From the IMG/VR virus record IMGVR_UViG_3300031857_000015, positions 124,001 to 188,000 of that record: 64,000 nt of DNA. One strand, written 5' to 3'. Source of the stretch: a virus. The notes beneath the pieces are model-generated. The model saw nothing but the letters and a program-made list of their open reading frames with translations. It was not told where the DNA came from and did not search any database. A program made the position numbers and the translations under genes. Positions 11,047 to 18,478 of the stretch are shown in pieces (the stretch's first letter is position 1; each line of letters begins with the position of its first letter).

Positions 11047-13770
11047 TTAGGATACGACTGTTATGGGCAAACCAGCGGTGGCACGCAGGTAATTGATATC
11101 AAAATAGTTTTTTGAGACTTTCGTGATCCTATAGAGATCGCCGGGAAAGTCTACCGCAAAAATGACACCTGTGGGAGAGGCACCGTCGCCTTCGTCACCA
11201 TATTCGACAAGCGGCGGGTGTTGCTGCGTGAAATTTAACACGTGGCTGTAAGACCCGTTATCGTGCAGCGCGATTTGATAGCTACCGAGATAGCCAGACG
11301 TCCCGTTTGGCGCAAAGACGCTCGCGCGATGAATCGCCGTATTGTTGACTAAATCAATTTCGTAAATTACGCCACGTGCGGCAGGCGAGTTTGCGCTATG
11401 GGGCCAGTAAGTCAACGCGCGGACGGCCGTAATTGCCGTACCAGTCGCTGTCGCCGTACCGCTCTCCGCAACGGTGTAGGTGAACGTGCTGGAGTTAACA
11501 ACAGTGACCTGAAAAATACCATTAAACACCGCCTCGTTAGCGCCGACAACTTTAACGTACGACCCGGTTGTAAAGCCGTGCGCTGTCGCTGTACCGGTAA
11601 CAGTCGTGCCATCTTGTACAAGTGCCGTTACAGTTTTTGGCGAGTTTGTGCTTCCCGGAAAGAAACCGGCTTGATTATCGAAAATCGCCACGACGGCATT
11701 TCCGGGCGTCAACGGATCTACATTCACAGCCCAGCGCGCATGATGTTGACCTTCTGGGCCGAGATACTGGTAACCCTCTAATTCGGGTTCGCCCTCAAGT
11801 GTCAACCATTTCGCGTTATCTAGTGTGTATTGGTTCGCGGTCTGTTGAATACCGCCCCACGGTTGCGATTCGCCTTGAATAACCCACTTGACATCTTTCG
11901 TAGCGCGATCGACGCACACAATAGCGGAGCACTGCCGACAACTCAGTAACATGTCGCCGGTCACAGGGTGAATGTCCACAGAATTCATGTGAAAGAAAGA
12001 GGCGTTGCGCGCAAGCGTCGTTTGATCGAAGCGGTCGCTCGTCCACCACTCCCAGCCGATAGTATTTTGGGGTGTTTGCTCTTGGATATACACGCCGTAC
12101 GCTTTGTCGGTAAGAGCCTGCGAGCCGTTCGCGGGTTGTGCCACGAATGTGTTGTAAATAACATTTCCCCGCGCGCTTGGCGGACTTTTAACTTCTAAAA
12201 ATTCGTGGTTGCCGAAGTTGTATTGATATGTATTGCCATTGCGTTGGGTCGGCAGAAAACTGAATTCTTTTGTTTCGATCGCGTCTTCGGTGAGCGTCAT
12301 CGAGAAACGAGTGCCGGTACCGTTGCGGCTGACGCCAATCTTGTTGCGGTCATTGCCGTGTTGCGCTAAATGCGGTGTGCCGGCATTTTGCACATACCAC
12401 ACCGGAACGCCGTTTTCGTCGTACACAATGTTGTAGTTATTGACATTGATATCGCGGCGGCTCGTGGTGATGTAATACCCGGGCACGTAACCAGCTTGCG
12501 GCGCCGTGGTCACGGTACCCAACGGCATGTCAGACGGGAGCAAGCGAACGTAGTAATTCTCGGTGCCGTTGGTGATGCGAATTAGCTTGCCGACCACGCT
12601 GGCGCCCGGATACGCAACGCCGTTAATCGTCACTGTGTATGTGACAGCCGTCCCCGCAGATACAGAAGACGTCAGAATACCGTAGTCGCGAATCGCGGAA
12701 TTAAACGCGGGGTATAATGTGTTTGTATTACCGGAGATCGTCGCCGTAATTGTGTTGATGGCACCGGCGATATTCAGCGTCACAAACTCTTCGTAATTAA
12801 TGTCAGCCGGCGGAATAGCTGGAATCACGTACGCGTTTGAACCGCCGCCATAAAGAGTTTGCACTTCGGCTGCGCTTAACGCACGGCTCCAGACGCCAAA
12901 GCAGTCAATATCAACAGCCACAACGTTTGACCACCCAAGCATAAACTTAGCCGCCGCGTCACTTGGCGCCGCGCCGCTGACACTAACCGCAACGGTCTGC
13001 GCGCCGTTTTCATATACGCGTAGATAGTTTTGCGCGGCGTCATACACAAACGCAACGTGACGCCACGCGGCGTACGGCAGCTCTGTAGCAGTCGCGGCCG
13101 TGACATTCGTCGTGCCGATTTTCGGCAACCACGTGAGTTTGCCGTCGGGCGCAAAGTAAATGCGCGCCTGATTTGCTGCGCCAAAGTTCGCCACGCTGAG
13201 TAGCGGATACTCACTTGCCGCCGCGCCAAGCAGTGTCCAGTGCGCCGGTTCTGGCATGTACCCAGCTGCGCCAATAAACGTGTGCATCCGCCACAGTTGC
13301 CCGCTAATCGCGACCATGTCACCCGGATTGTATGTAATACCCTCGTTGTACGCGCCCTTGAAGCGCGTATCAGTTTTCACCCAAAACGCCAATGTTTTAT
13401 GGCCAACAAACGCGTTATTAGCGTAATAAAAATTTCGCTTTGCTAGACGCAGCGCGCCGTCGAAGCCGGACACCGTTTGTTCCGAAAAACCCTCATACAG
13501 TGTGACATTATTACCTGACACGTCGTCAACACGCATGCTGTTCTGATCAAACAACCAGAACGCCATTAAACCTTGGCGTAATTGATCGTACTGTAGCTCT
13601 CCGCCGTCAACACCGCCGGTTGTAGTAAGGTCGACCACAGACCCGTCTGTTTTTTTCGTGAATAGCCGACCGTCGGTTGTGTTAATCGCTAGCTCACCTA
13701 GCGCTAAATCCGCCGGTGTGGGAACGGCGCCAGTTGCGCTGCTGCGCTTATGTTTAATGATATTTGCCAT
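11047..13770 (-). CDS. Tail fibre with LamG domain and arylsulfotransferase-like propeller
   Basis: The chosen start is the ATG at 13770, which gives 907 residues. It lies 10 bp after the collagen-like gene and opens on a typical fibre N-terminus (KHKRSSATGAVPTPADLALG, residues 6-25, then GELAINTTDGRLF). Residues 62-310 form a LamG-like jelly roll (LMAFWLFDQNS, WRHVAFVYD, VWSRALSAAEVQTLY). Residues about 430-870 resemble the arylsulfotransferase (ASST) propeller family: YNIVYDENGVPVWY, FFHMNSVDIHPVTGDMLLSC with H594 where the ASST catalytic histidine sits, VDRATKDVKWVIQG, GQHHARW (676-677) and a later FDN. A 60-residue AHGFTTG...FTYTV insert (about 720-780) is of a type common in phage tails. 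It may bind or modify aryl or sugar compounds on the host surface. The family match is by motif, and enzymatic activity is unproven. Confidence 0.8.
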   Translation of the reverse strand: MANIIKHKRSSATGAVPTPADLALGELAINTTDGRLFTKKTDGSVVDLTTTGGVDGGELQYDQLRQGLMAFWLFDQNSMRVDDVSGNNVTLYEGFSEQTVSGFDGALRLAKRNFYYANNAFVGHKTLAFWVKTDTRFKGAYNEGITYNPGDMVAISGQLWRMHTFIGAAGYMPEPAHWTLLGAAASEYPLLSVANFGAANQARIYFAPDGKLTWLPKIGTTNVTAATATELPYAAWRHVAFVYDAAQNYLRVYENGAQTVAVSVSGAAPSDAAAKFMLGWSNVVAVDIDCFGVWSRALSAAEVQTLYGGGSNAYVIPAIPPADINYEEFVTLNIAGAINTITATISGNTNTLYPAFNSAIRDYGILTSSVSAGTAVTYTVTINGVAYPGASVVGKLIRITNGTENYYVRLLPSDMPLGTVTTAPQAGYVPGYYITTSRRDINVNNYNIVYDENGVPVWYVQNAGTPHLAQHGNDRNKIGVSRNGTGTRFSMTLTEDAIETKEFSFLPTQRNGNTYQYNFGNHEFLEVKSPPSARGNVIYNTFVAQPANGSQALTDKAYGVYIQEQTPQNTIGWEWWTSDRFDQTTLARNASFFHMNSVDIHPVTGDMLLSCRQCSAIVCVDRATKDVKWVIQGESQPWGGIQQTANQYTLDNAKWLTLEGEPELEGYQYLGPEGQHHARWAVNVDPLTPGNAVVAIFDNQAGFFPGSTNSPKTVTALVQDGTTVTGTATAHGFTTGSYVKVVGANEAVFNGIFQVTVVNSSTFTYTVAESGTATATGTAITAVRALTYWPHSANSPAARGVIYEIDLVNNTAIHRASVFAPNGTSGYLGSYQIALHDNGSYSHVLNFTQQHPPLVEYGDEGDGASPTGVIFAVDFPGDLYRITKVSKNYFDINYLRATAGLPITVVS

Positions 13771-13780
13771 GTGCTGCTCG

Positions 13781-14626
13781 CTAGTATGCGCCGCCGTCGA
13801 TAATAGAGTTGTTGTAAATAACGGTACCGCCGCCACCAAAATTAATTGGGGCATCATCGGCGGCCGAAAAAGTCATCGTGTTAGATACGGTTAATGTTTT
13901 TGTCGCGGCAACAACTACGCCGGTTGCGTTTTCACCGGCAGGACCTTGCGGACCGGTCGGGCCTTGTGCGCCAGTTGCACCAATCGCCCCTGTTTGCCCG
14001 TCGTTCCCCGCTGGGCCCGCAGGGCCTTGTGGCCCAGTCGCACCTTCTACGCCGGCCGGACCTGTGCTGCCCTGCGGTCCGCGAATCGGGCCGACGTTGA
14101 CCCAACTTGTGCCTGTCCAAACAACGCCGTCGCCGGGTAACGTGCCGACTGGCGCGTCGTTTGGCGCCGGATCGGCGATCAGCCACATATCACCTACATC
14201 TGGATTTTGCGCTGGCGGCCACGTAAGCGCCGTACCTTCAATCGTCACACCGGAACCGGCAGGACCTTGCGGGCCGGTGGCGCCAACAAGTCCTTGCGCA
14301 CCAGTCGCGCCGGCGTCTCCAGCAGGTCCTTGCGGTCCCGTTGCCCCCTGTGCGCCAGCAGCGCCCTGTGCGCCGGGCTCGCCTTGAGGACCAGTAGCGC
14401 CCGTGTCGCCAGCAGGGCCTTGCGGGCCTGTAGCGCCGCGCGGGCCAGTCGGCCCTGTGGCGCCAGCTCCGCCCCCGCCACCGCCGTCTGTCAAACCGAG
14501 AATGGCCCCAATCGTTGTGCGCTTTGTCGCCAGATTGTTTGGGTTTTGCGTATCAACAATTGGGACAATGTCGTTCAGCGTTGGTGTTTGTTTTTCAGGT
14601 AACGCTGAAATACGTTTATTCGACAT
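13781..14626 (-). CDS. Collagen-like tail fibre protein
   Basis: The protein has 281 residues and starts at ATG 14626 behind AGGTG. Residues 1-47 ([20 protein letters not shown], then a TKRTT segment) are a known phage fibre attachment-type N-terminus. Two Gly-X-Y tracts, at about 54-125 and 182-230, consist of [10 protein letters not shown]-like triplets that form collagen-type triple helices. A spacer lies between them with [10 protein letters not shown] and [13 protein letters not shown], a motif common in phage fibres and minor tail proteins. The C-terminus ends in a short beta-rich tail. It is the first gene of the three-gene fibre cluster and probably forms a trimeric fibre or capsid decoration. 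The Gly-X-Y DNA is GC-rich and repetitive, which also produces long meaningless antisense reading frames. Confidence 0.88.
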   Translation of the reverse strand: MSNKRISALPEKQTPTLNDIVPIVDTQNPNNLATKRTTIGAILGLTDGGGGGGAGATGPTGPRGATGPQGPAGDTGATGPQGEPGAQGAAGAQGATGPQGPAGDAGATGAQGLVGATGPQGPAGSGVTIEGTALTWPPAQNPDVGDMWLIADPAPNDAPVGTLPGDGVVWTGTSWVNVGPIRGPQGSTGPAGVEGATGPQGPAGPAGNDGQTGAIGATGAQGPTGPQGPAGENATGVVVAATKTLTVSNTMTFSAADDAPINFGGGGTVIYNNSIIDGGAY

Positions 14627-14638
14627 TGTGCACCTGCG

Positions 14639-14938
14639 TCAGTAAGGGTCGTCGTCTTCTTCTGGCCGCTGGCGGTGCTTGCGTTTTTTCTCGTGCTTTA
14701 CGCCTTCGAGATCATCTGCCGCGCGCACCAGCCATTTGGCTAGTTTGCGGGCATCGACAGGCGATAAAAGAGGTAGCTGTGCGCCAAAAACATCGATAAC
14801 AATTCCTGCTTCGGTGTAGTTTTCAGCGTCCCATTCGCCAGCTTGAAACCGCGCGGTCGGCGTGTCTTCTTGCGATTTGGCCGCGTTTACGTTTCTAAAT
14901 TCTATGTGATCGGGGTTGTTAACAACAACTGTGGCCAC
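14639..14938 (-). CDS. Hypothetical protein, 99 aa
   Basis: I place the start at GTG 14938 rather than the upstream ATGs at 14968/14962. A full AGGAGG lies 8 bases before this GTG, and the upstream codons lie inside the preceding gene. The sequence begins VATVVVNNPDHIEFRNV and ends in a charged tail (KHEKKRKHRQRPEEDDD). No domain is recognised. The middle (SPVDARKLAKWLVRAADDLE) looks helical. It lies between the fibre genes and small unknown genes and could be a fibre chaperone or an accessory protein, without direct evidence for either. Confidence 0.7.
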   Translation of the reverse strand: MATVVVNNPDHIEFRNVNAAKSQEDTPTARFQAGEWDAENYTEAGIVIDVFGAQLPLLSPVDARKLAKWLVRAADDLEGVKHEKKRKHRQRPEEDDDPY

Positions 14939-14942
14939 GAAA

Positions 14943-15215
14943 TTATTCCTCCTGAAGATCATCAACAATTACAGGCGTCAAATCACCAGCGCGAACGGCC
15001 ACAAATTTGCCGGCGTAATATTCGTCGGCATCTTCGCGAGAAAAACCATCCGATAAAAGTTTGGCATACATTTTTGCGCGACTGTACACAGCAACCGGTT
15101 CTTTGTCGGCGATGTACCCAACACCAATAAGCGCGGCGTCCATATTGTCAAACAATACGGCTTCGGGGTTCAGATCCGATAATTCGGCAAGAATGCGGTG
15201 TACTTGTGCTGTCAT
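14943..15215 (-). CDS. Hypothetical protein, 90 aa
   Basis: The start ATG at 15215 overlaps the stop of the preceding gene (ATGA) behind a TTAGGAA ribosome site. The protein is small and acidic with a helical N-terminus (MTAQVHRILAELSDL). The segment YSRAKMYAKLLSDGFSREDA looks like a small helical domain. The family is not recognised. Tight coupling to the 165-residue gene upstream and the 99-residue gene downstream suggests one transcript. Confidence 0.75.
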   Translation of the reverse strand: MTAQVHRILAELSDLNPEAVLFDNMDAALIGVGYIADKEPVAVYSRAKMYAKLLSDGFSREDADEYYAGKFVAVRAGDLTPVIVDDLQEE

Positions 15216-15709
15216 TTCCTAACTCCGATCTGGAGATCTTCTAGAAATAAGATAGCAATATCGCTCGCGCGGCGGTAGCCTTCGCGCACACCTTTTTGAT
15301 ATTCAGGGTGCCCCGGCGGCGTATTTTTTTCGGGCATGTCGGCGATTGTGGCAAGAGCGGCCACAAACCGATTTTGTAACCGACGATATTCTGGCGAGTT
15401 TAATACCACTGATGTTTCAACCGCAGCGGCGGGCGCAGCTACTTCTGCCGCCACCATTGGTTTAAGCCCCATCTTTTGCATAGCCCGTGTAGCGCGCGTA
15501 AGTGAGTCAAAATCGCGAAATGTCTGCGCGGACTTCGGCACGTACTTTTGCGCCAGCTGATGTAGCGTTAAGCACAGGTGCGTCAACTCTTCTCTGGCAG
15601 TTTTTTGCTGCTGTTTGATTTCACGCCGGGCAGCCGTTTCCCGCGTAATACGAACAAACTTTTCGCGATCGGCTTTTTTCTGCGCAACTTCCGGCGACAA
15701 AACTAGCAT
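15212..15709 (-). CDS. Hypothetical coiled-coil protein, 165 aa
   Basis: The start is ATG 15709 (MLVLSPEVAQKK) with AAAGGA 7 bases upstream. Longer in-frame extensions run into the thymidylate kinase gene and look like noise. The N-terminal 70 residues are rich in K, R, E and Q and probably helical or coiled coil. The C-terminal half (SPEYRRLQNRFVAALATIAD and GVREGYRRASDIAILFLEDL) is also helical. No known domain is seen, so its function is unknown. Confidence 0.75.
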   Translation of the reverse strand: MLVLSPEVAQKKADREKFVRITRETAARREIKQQQKTAREELTHLCLTLHQLAQKYVPKSAQTFRDFDSLTRATRAMQKMGLKPMVAAEVAAPAAAVETSVVLNSPEYRRLQNRFVAALATIADMPEKNTPPGHPEYQKGVREGYRRASDIAILFLEDLQIGVRK

Positions 15710-15719
15710 GTGAATCCTT

Positions 15720-16349
15720 TCATGTATGCAGAGCTGTCTTACGCGAAACGGAAGAAAACAACCGATAAATTTCGGCGTGCGTTGCGTCGGCGGGCGAGTC
15801 AGCATTGATGTGATGCACAATGCTGGCGTGCGGTCTATGCGCCGCGTGTGTCTTATACGCCGCACGCATCCTATGCTGATCCTCGATACACCGGCGCTCG
15901 TACCGGTCGGGTTGTGTGTGACCGACTGGGCGCCGCTTCCTGACGTTCTCCGGCGCTATGTCCATGAGAAACAGAATGTCGGGGCAAATATATGACGTCT
16001 CGCGAAAAATGTTAACGATCAGGTCAGTCGATATGTTATTTATTTCGCCCTGATACACAAGCGTCGACAACAACCACCGGTCACAAATAACTACCTGCTC
16101 TTGCGCGAGTAGTTCGCGAATATGCTCGGATAGCTCTGCGCGGGCGGCAGAGAAAAGCAGCATTTGCGCCGCGGGCGTAATAGGCGCGTCATTGTGCAAA
16201 AGGATTTGCCGAATAGCAGTACCAATGCGCGTTGTTCCCGGATCTGCTACCTGCGTTGCGGCTACGCCTTCTTTATGCAACCGCTGCAACAACATGCGCG
16301 CCTGCGTAGTTTTACCGGCGCCATCGATTCCTTCGAAACAAACGAACAC
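15720..16349 (-). CDS. tmk: Thymidylate kinase (dTMP kinase)
   Basis: The protein has 209 residues, the usual length for this family. It should phosphorylate dTMP to dTDP with ATP in the cytoplasm, feeding phage DNA synthesis. The P-loop is at the N-terminus (CFEGIDGAGKTTQA, residues 4-17). The DR motif appears as VICDRWLLSTLVYQG, and VADPGTTRIG occupies the place of the usual EPGGT-type loop. A lid-like segment (RKRRPVGHTQPDRYE) precedes the last helices. The start is GTG 16349 behind AAAGGA; no upstream ATG fits. It lies among virion-side genes rather than in the replication block. Confidence 0.93.
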   Translation of the reverse strand: MFVCFEGIDGAGKTTQARMLLQRLHKEGVAATQVADPGTTRIGTAIRQILLHNDAPITPAAQMLLFSAARAELSEHIRELLAQEQVVICDRWLLSTLVYQGEINNISTDLIVNIFRETSYICPDILFLMDIAPENVRKRRPVGHTQPDRYERRCIEDQHRMRAAYKTHAAHRPHASIVHHINADSPADATHAEIYRLFSSVSRKTALHT

Positions 16350-16363
16350 GAGGTTCCTTTCGC

Positions 16364-16678
16364 TTAGCGACCTGTGATCTGAAAACTGGGAGACTCGCCG
16401 GCAATTGGCTTGGTAATTTTGCTCTGACTACCTGTGATTCCGACATCACCGGGAACAGCAATCACAAGCTCAGCAATTGGTTCAAATAACAATAACTCAC
16501 GCCCGTCGGCAAACCGCAAAGCGAGCCCGTTTGGCGTATGCCCGACCCCGACAACGCTATTTGTGGCAAGCCATGTGGCCGCATACTCACAAAACGCTTT
16601 GAGCTGGTCGCTAACGAGTTCTGGTTTGTTAGACGTAAAATCAGCAAGGATGTTATTCAACACTTCGCTTGCGGGCAT
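16364..16678 (-). CDS. Hypothetical protein, 104 aa
   Basis: The start ATG at 16678 follows AGAGG and overlaps the 3' end of the HD-domain gene by 26 bases. The N-terminal half is helical (VLNNILADF, VSDQLKAFCEYAATWLA). The second half is beta-rich (VVGVGHTPNGLALRFADGRE, LLLFEPIAELVIAVP). The family is not recognised. It is co-transcribed with thymidylate kinase downstream. Confidence 0.75.
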   Translation of the reverse strand: MPASEVLNNILADFTSNKPELVSDQLKAFCEYAATWLATNSVVGVGHTPNGLALRFADGRELLLFEPIAELVIAVPGDVGITGSQSKITKPIAGESPSFQITGR

Positions 16679-17414
16679 ATCGAACCTCTCTTTTCTTTTT
16701 AACGGGCGCTGGTTTCGCTATTTCTGCTTCGGCTGACTTGGCGCGTATCCCGGTTGTATGTTGTGCAACCATTTTGTCAAGTTTGGCTTTTTGACGACAC
16801 TCTTTAATTGCCCGGCTGACGTCACTCAAAAGGTTACGCGCGGCGTGAGAGAACAAGCGAAGCACATAAAACCGCTCGGCGGCGCGCAACGCTAATAGAT
16901 CGCCGTCAAGCTGGGTAAGAATCTTCTTTGCTTTTGGCGCGGCCGCTGTGCCATTCGCCGCGACCAGCGCTAGCAAATCTTTAGCGGTACAAATAATGTC
17001 GGAAAGCACGATGATTTGCGCGCCTACCGGACTGCCGCTGACGCGACCACGAAACTCCATATCACGCTTTGTCTCGACCATGCGAAAATCGCGGCTGATG
17101 TCCGCAACCATGGCGGCCACCTGTACCGTCGAGATCTCAGCTATGTTCTCAAACGCGCAAGCACTTATGTTTAGAACATCGTGCAGCAGTGCGCCCTGAA
17201 TAATCGCCGCAATACTGTCTTTCGTATCGTCGGGTAGATAATCGGCGCGGACGTCTTGATACAGTTTATGCGCAATTGTCTCCGCCTGTCGGGCTACCTG
17301 TTTGCTGTGCTCTACAAGACTAATTCCGGCGGTTGTACGTAAATCTCGATAGTGCTGCTCGGCGAAAGCCAGTATTTGCCGTAACGGCACTACTGGGCTG
17401 TCAGATTTTTTCAT
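16653..17414 (-). CDS. HD-superfamily metal-dependent phosphohydrolase-like protein
   Basis: The protein has 253 residues from ATG 17414, chosen because GGAG lies 6 bases upstream; an in-frame GTG at 17435 is the alternative. An HD-type metal site can be traced: H36 (LVEHSKQVA), H78-D79 (GALLHDV) and D139 (AQIIVLSDI). HD proteins hydrolyse phosphate esters of nucleotides or alarmones. The order and the last motif recall the hydrolase half of RelA/SpoT, but the Glu-Asp pair that normally follows HD is replaced by Leu-Asn, so alarmone hydrolysis is doubtful. The C-terminus is a basic tail (APVKKKREVRYARKRS), perhaps for nucleic-acid contact. The gene lies between a glycosyltransferase and small unknowns. 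Confidence 0.6.
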   Translation of the reverse strand: MKKSDSPVVPLRQILAFAEQHYRDLRTTAGISLVEHSKQVARQAETIAHKLYQDVRADYLPDDTKDSIAAIIQGALLHDVLNISACAFENIAEISTVQVAAMVADISRDFRMVETKRDMEFRGRVSGSPVGAQIIVLSDIICTAKDLLALVAANGTAAAPKAKKILTQLDGDLLALRAAERFYVLRLFSHAARNLLSDVSRAIKECRQKAKLDKMVAQHTTGIRAKSAEAEIAKPAPVKKKREVRYARKRSVE

Positions 17415-17431
17415 GGCATCTCCATATGCCG

Positions 17432-18475
17432 TCACACAAGTTTGAGCAGCGTTTGCCAGCCTAACTCAAACGATTTGCGGCGCGTTGATAAGTTGTAATT
17501 CACCCGGCGATTCAAGTTGTCGATGTGCATTGGTTCTGCAATAAGCGTTTGCAAGCCAGTGATCAACCGTTCATAGTCTGGCGCTGCGTGAGGAACGCCA
17601 TTTTCGTCGTAGTCTACTCGTGTTTTTACAAGTACGCCATTCGCATCTTGATATACAAAGTCAATCTGCGGGGACAGCGCAAAAGACAACACCGGCGTCC
17701 CGCAATTAATCGACGTCAGGCTGCAAAAGCCGTAGTTGTCGCACTCAGCAGGGAAAAGCGTCAGGTCGTGCGCCGTGTACATGGCTGGGCGTTTTGCAAG
17801 CGGCGTGTTCCGCACGAGCTTGACGCGCCCGTTTGTTTTGCGCCCCAGTGTTTGAAAAAACTTGGCCACAGAGGGTGCAAACCGACACGACGTAATAGCG
17901 ACTGTTAGCTGCGCGTCTGGCATGCGTTCGAGAAGGTAGCCCAGCAGCCCTAGAAATTGGCTGTTGGCGCAGCGGGCGTTGCGGTCGAACCACGGTAAAA
18001 ATATCTTTACCTGCCGCCCGTTCGCCGGTTTCGTTTTCTTTGTCGCGGGCAAGCCAACGTCGAACGGGATGTACGTGACGTTCTTGAATTTATAGACCTT
18101 GGCGAACAGCTCGCGCGCCTCTGAATTCATCGCGACAACATGATCAGCACGCTGCATCACCTTACGAAACGGCCTGATGAGTTCTTGCCACATGGGCACA
18201 ATAATTGTCCGCACCTCAAAACGCCGCGTAAAATTTAGCGTATCAAGCTTGGGCGGCTGGGTGTAAATGATTGTGTGACATGTTTTTGCCCAGTGGGTAA
18301 ACGGACATTTCTTTTTATGCACTACCGCGCGGTCGTGGTGCGTGCACAATTTGGCCGGCGTGGCGTCTGAGTAGATTGTGTACTCTACGCCCTGTGTGCG
18401 TAAAAAATCAGCAAGCCGCACAGCAAAGTACGCTTCGTCGCAGTGGGCGTAGTGTGTATAGATACCAATACGCAT
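17432..18475 (-). CDS. GT-B-fold glycosyltransferase (GT4-like)
   Basis: The protein has 347 residues. The N-terminal Rossmann half begins MRIGIYTHYAHCDEAYFAVR. The linker (KNVTYIPFDVGLP) and the C-terminal donor-binding half (KIFLPWFDRNARCANSQFLG, then LFPAECDNYGFCSLTSINCG, then TPVLSF) follow the GT4 plan, in which a Glu and a Gly-x-Pro-Val loop bind the nucleotide sugar. Such phage enzymes decorate DNA bases, virion proteins or host surface sugars. The acceptor cannot be told here. It begins 4 bases after the portal gene with a weak ribosome site, so it may be translated by coupling. A modified-base role is less likely because no hydroxymethylase is in the window. Confidence 0.78.
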   Translation of the reverse strand: MRIGIYTHYAHCDEAYFAVRLADFLRTQGVEYTIYSDATPAKLCTHHDRAVVHKKKCPFTHWAKTCHTIIYTQPPKLDTLNFTRRFEVRTIIVPMWQELIRPFRKVMQRADHVVAMNSEARELFAKVYKFKNVTYIPFDVGLPATKKTKPANGRQVKIFLPWFDRNARCANSQFLGLLGYLLERMPDAQLTVAITSCRFAPSVAKFFQTLGRKTNGRVKLVRNTPLAKRPAMYTAHDLTLFPAECDNYGFCSLTSINCGTPVLSFALSPQIDFVYQDANGVLVKTRVDYDENGVPHAAPDYERLITGLQTLIAEPMHIDNLNRRVNYNLSTRRKSFELGWQTLLKLV

Positions 18476-18478
18476 GGG

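Noticed and set aside
13878-14387. Plus-strand 169-residue Pro/Cys-rich frame
   Set aside because: It is the antisense of the Gly-X-Y collagen repeats, which lack stops on the opposite strand.
16653-17414. Calling the HD protein a RelA/SpoT-type alarmone hydrolase
   Set aside because: The Glu-Asp pair needed after HD is missing and no synthetase half is present.
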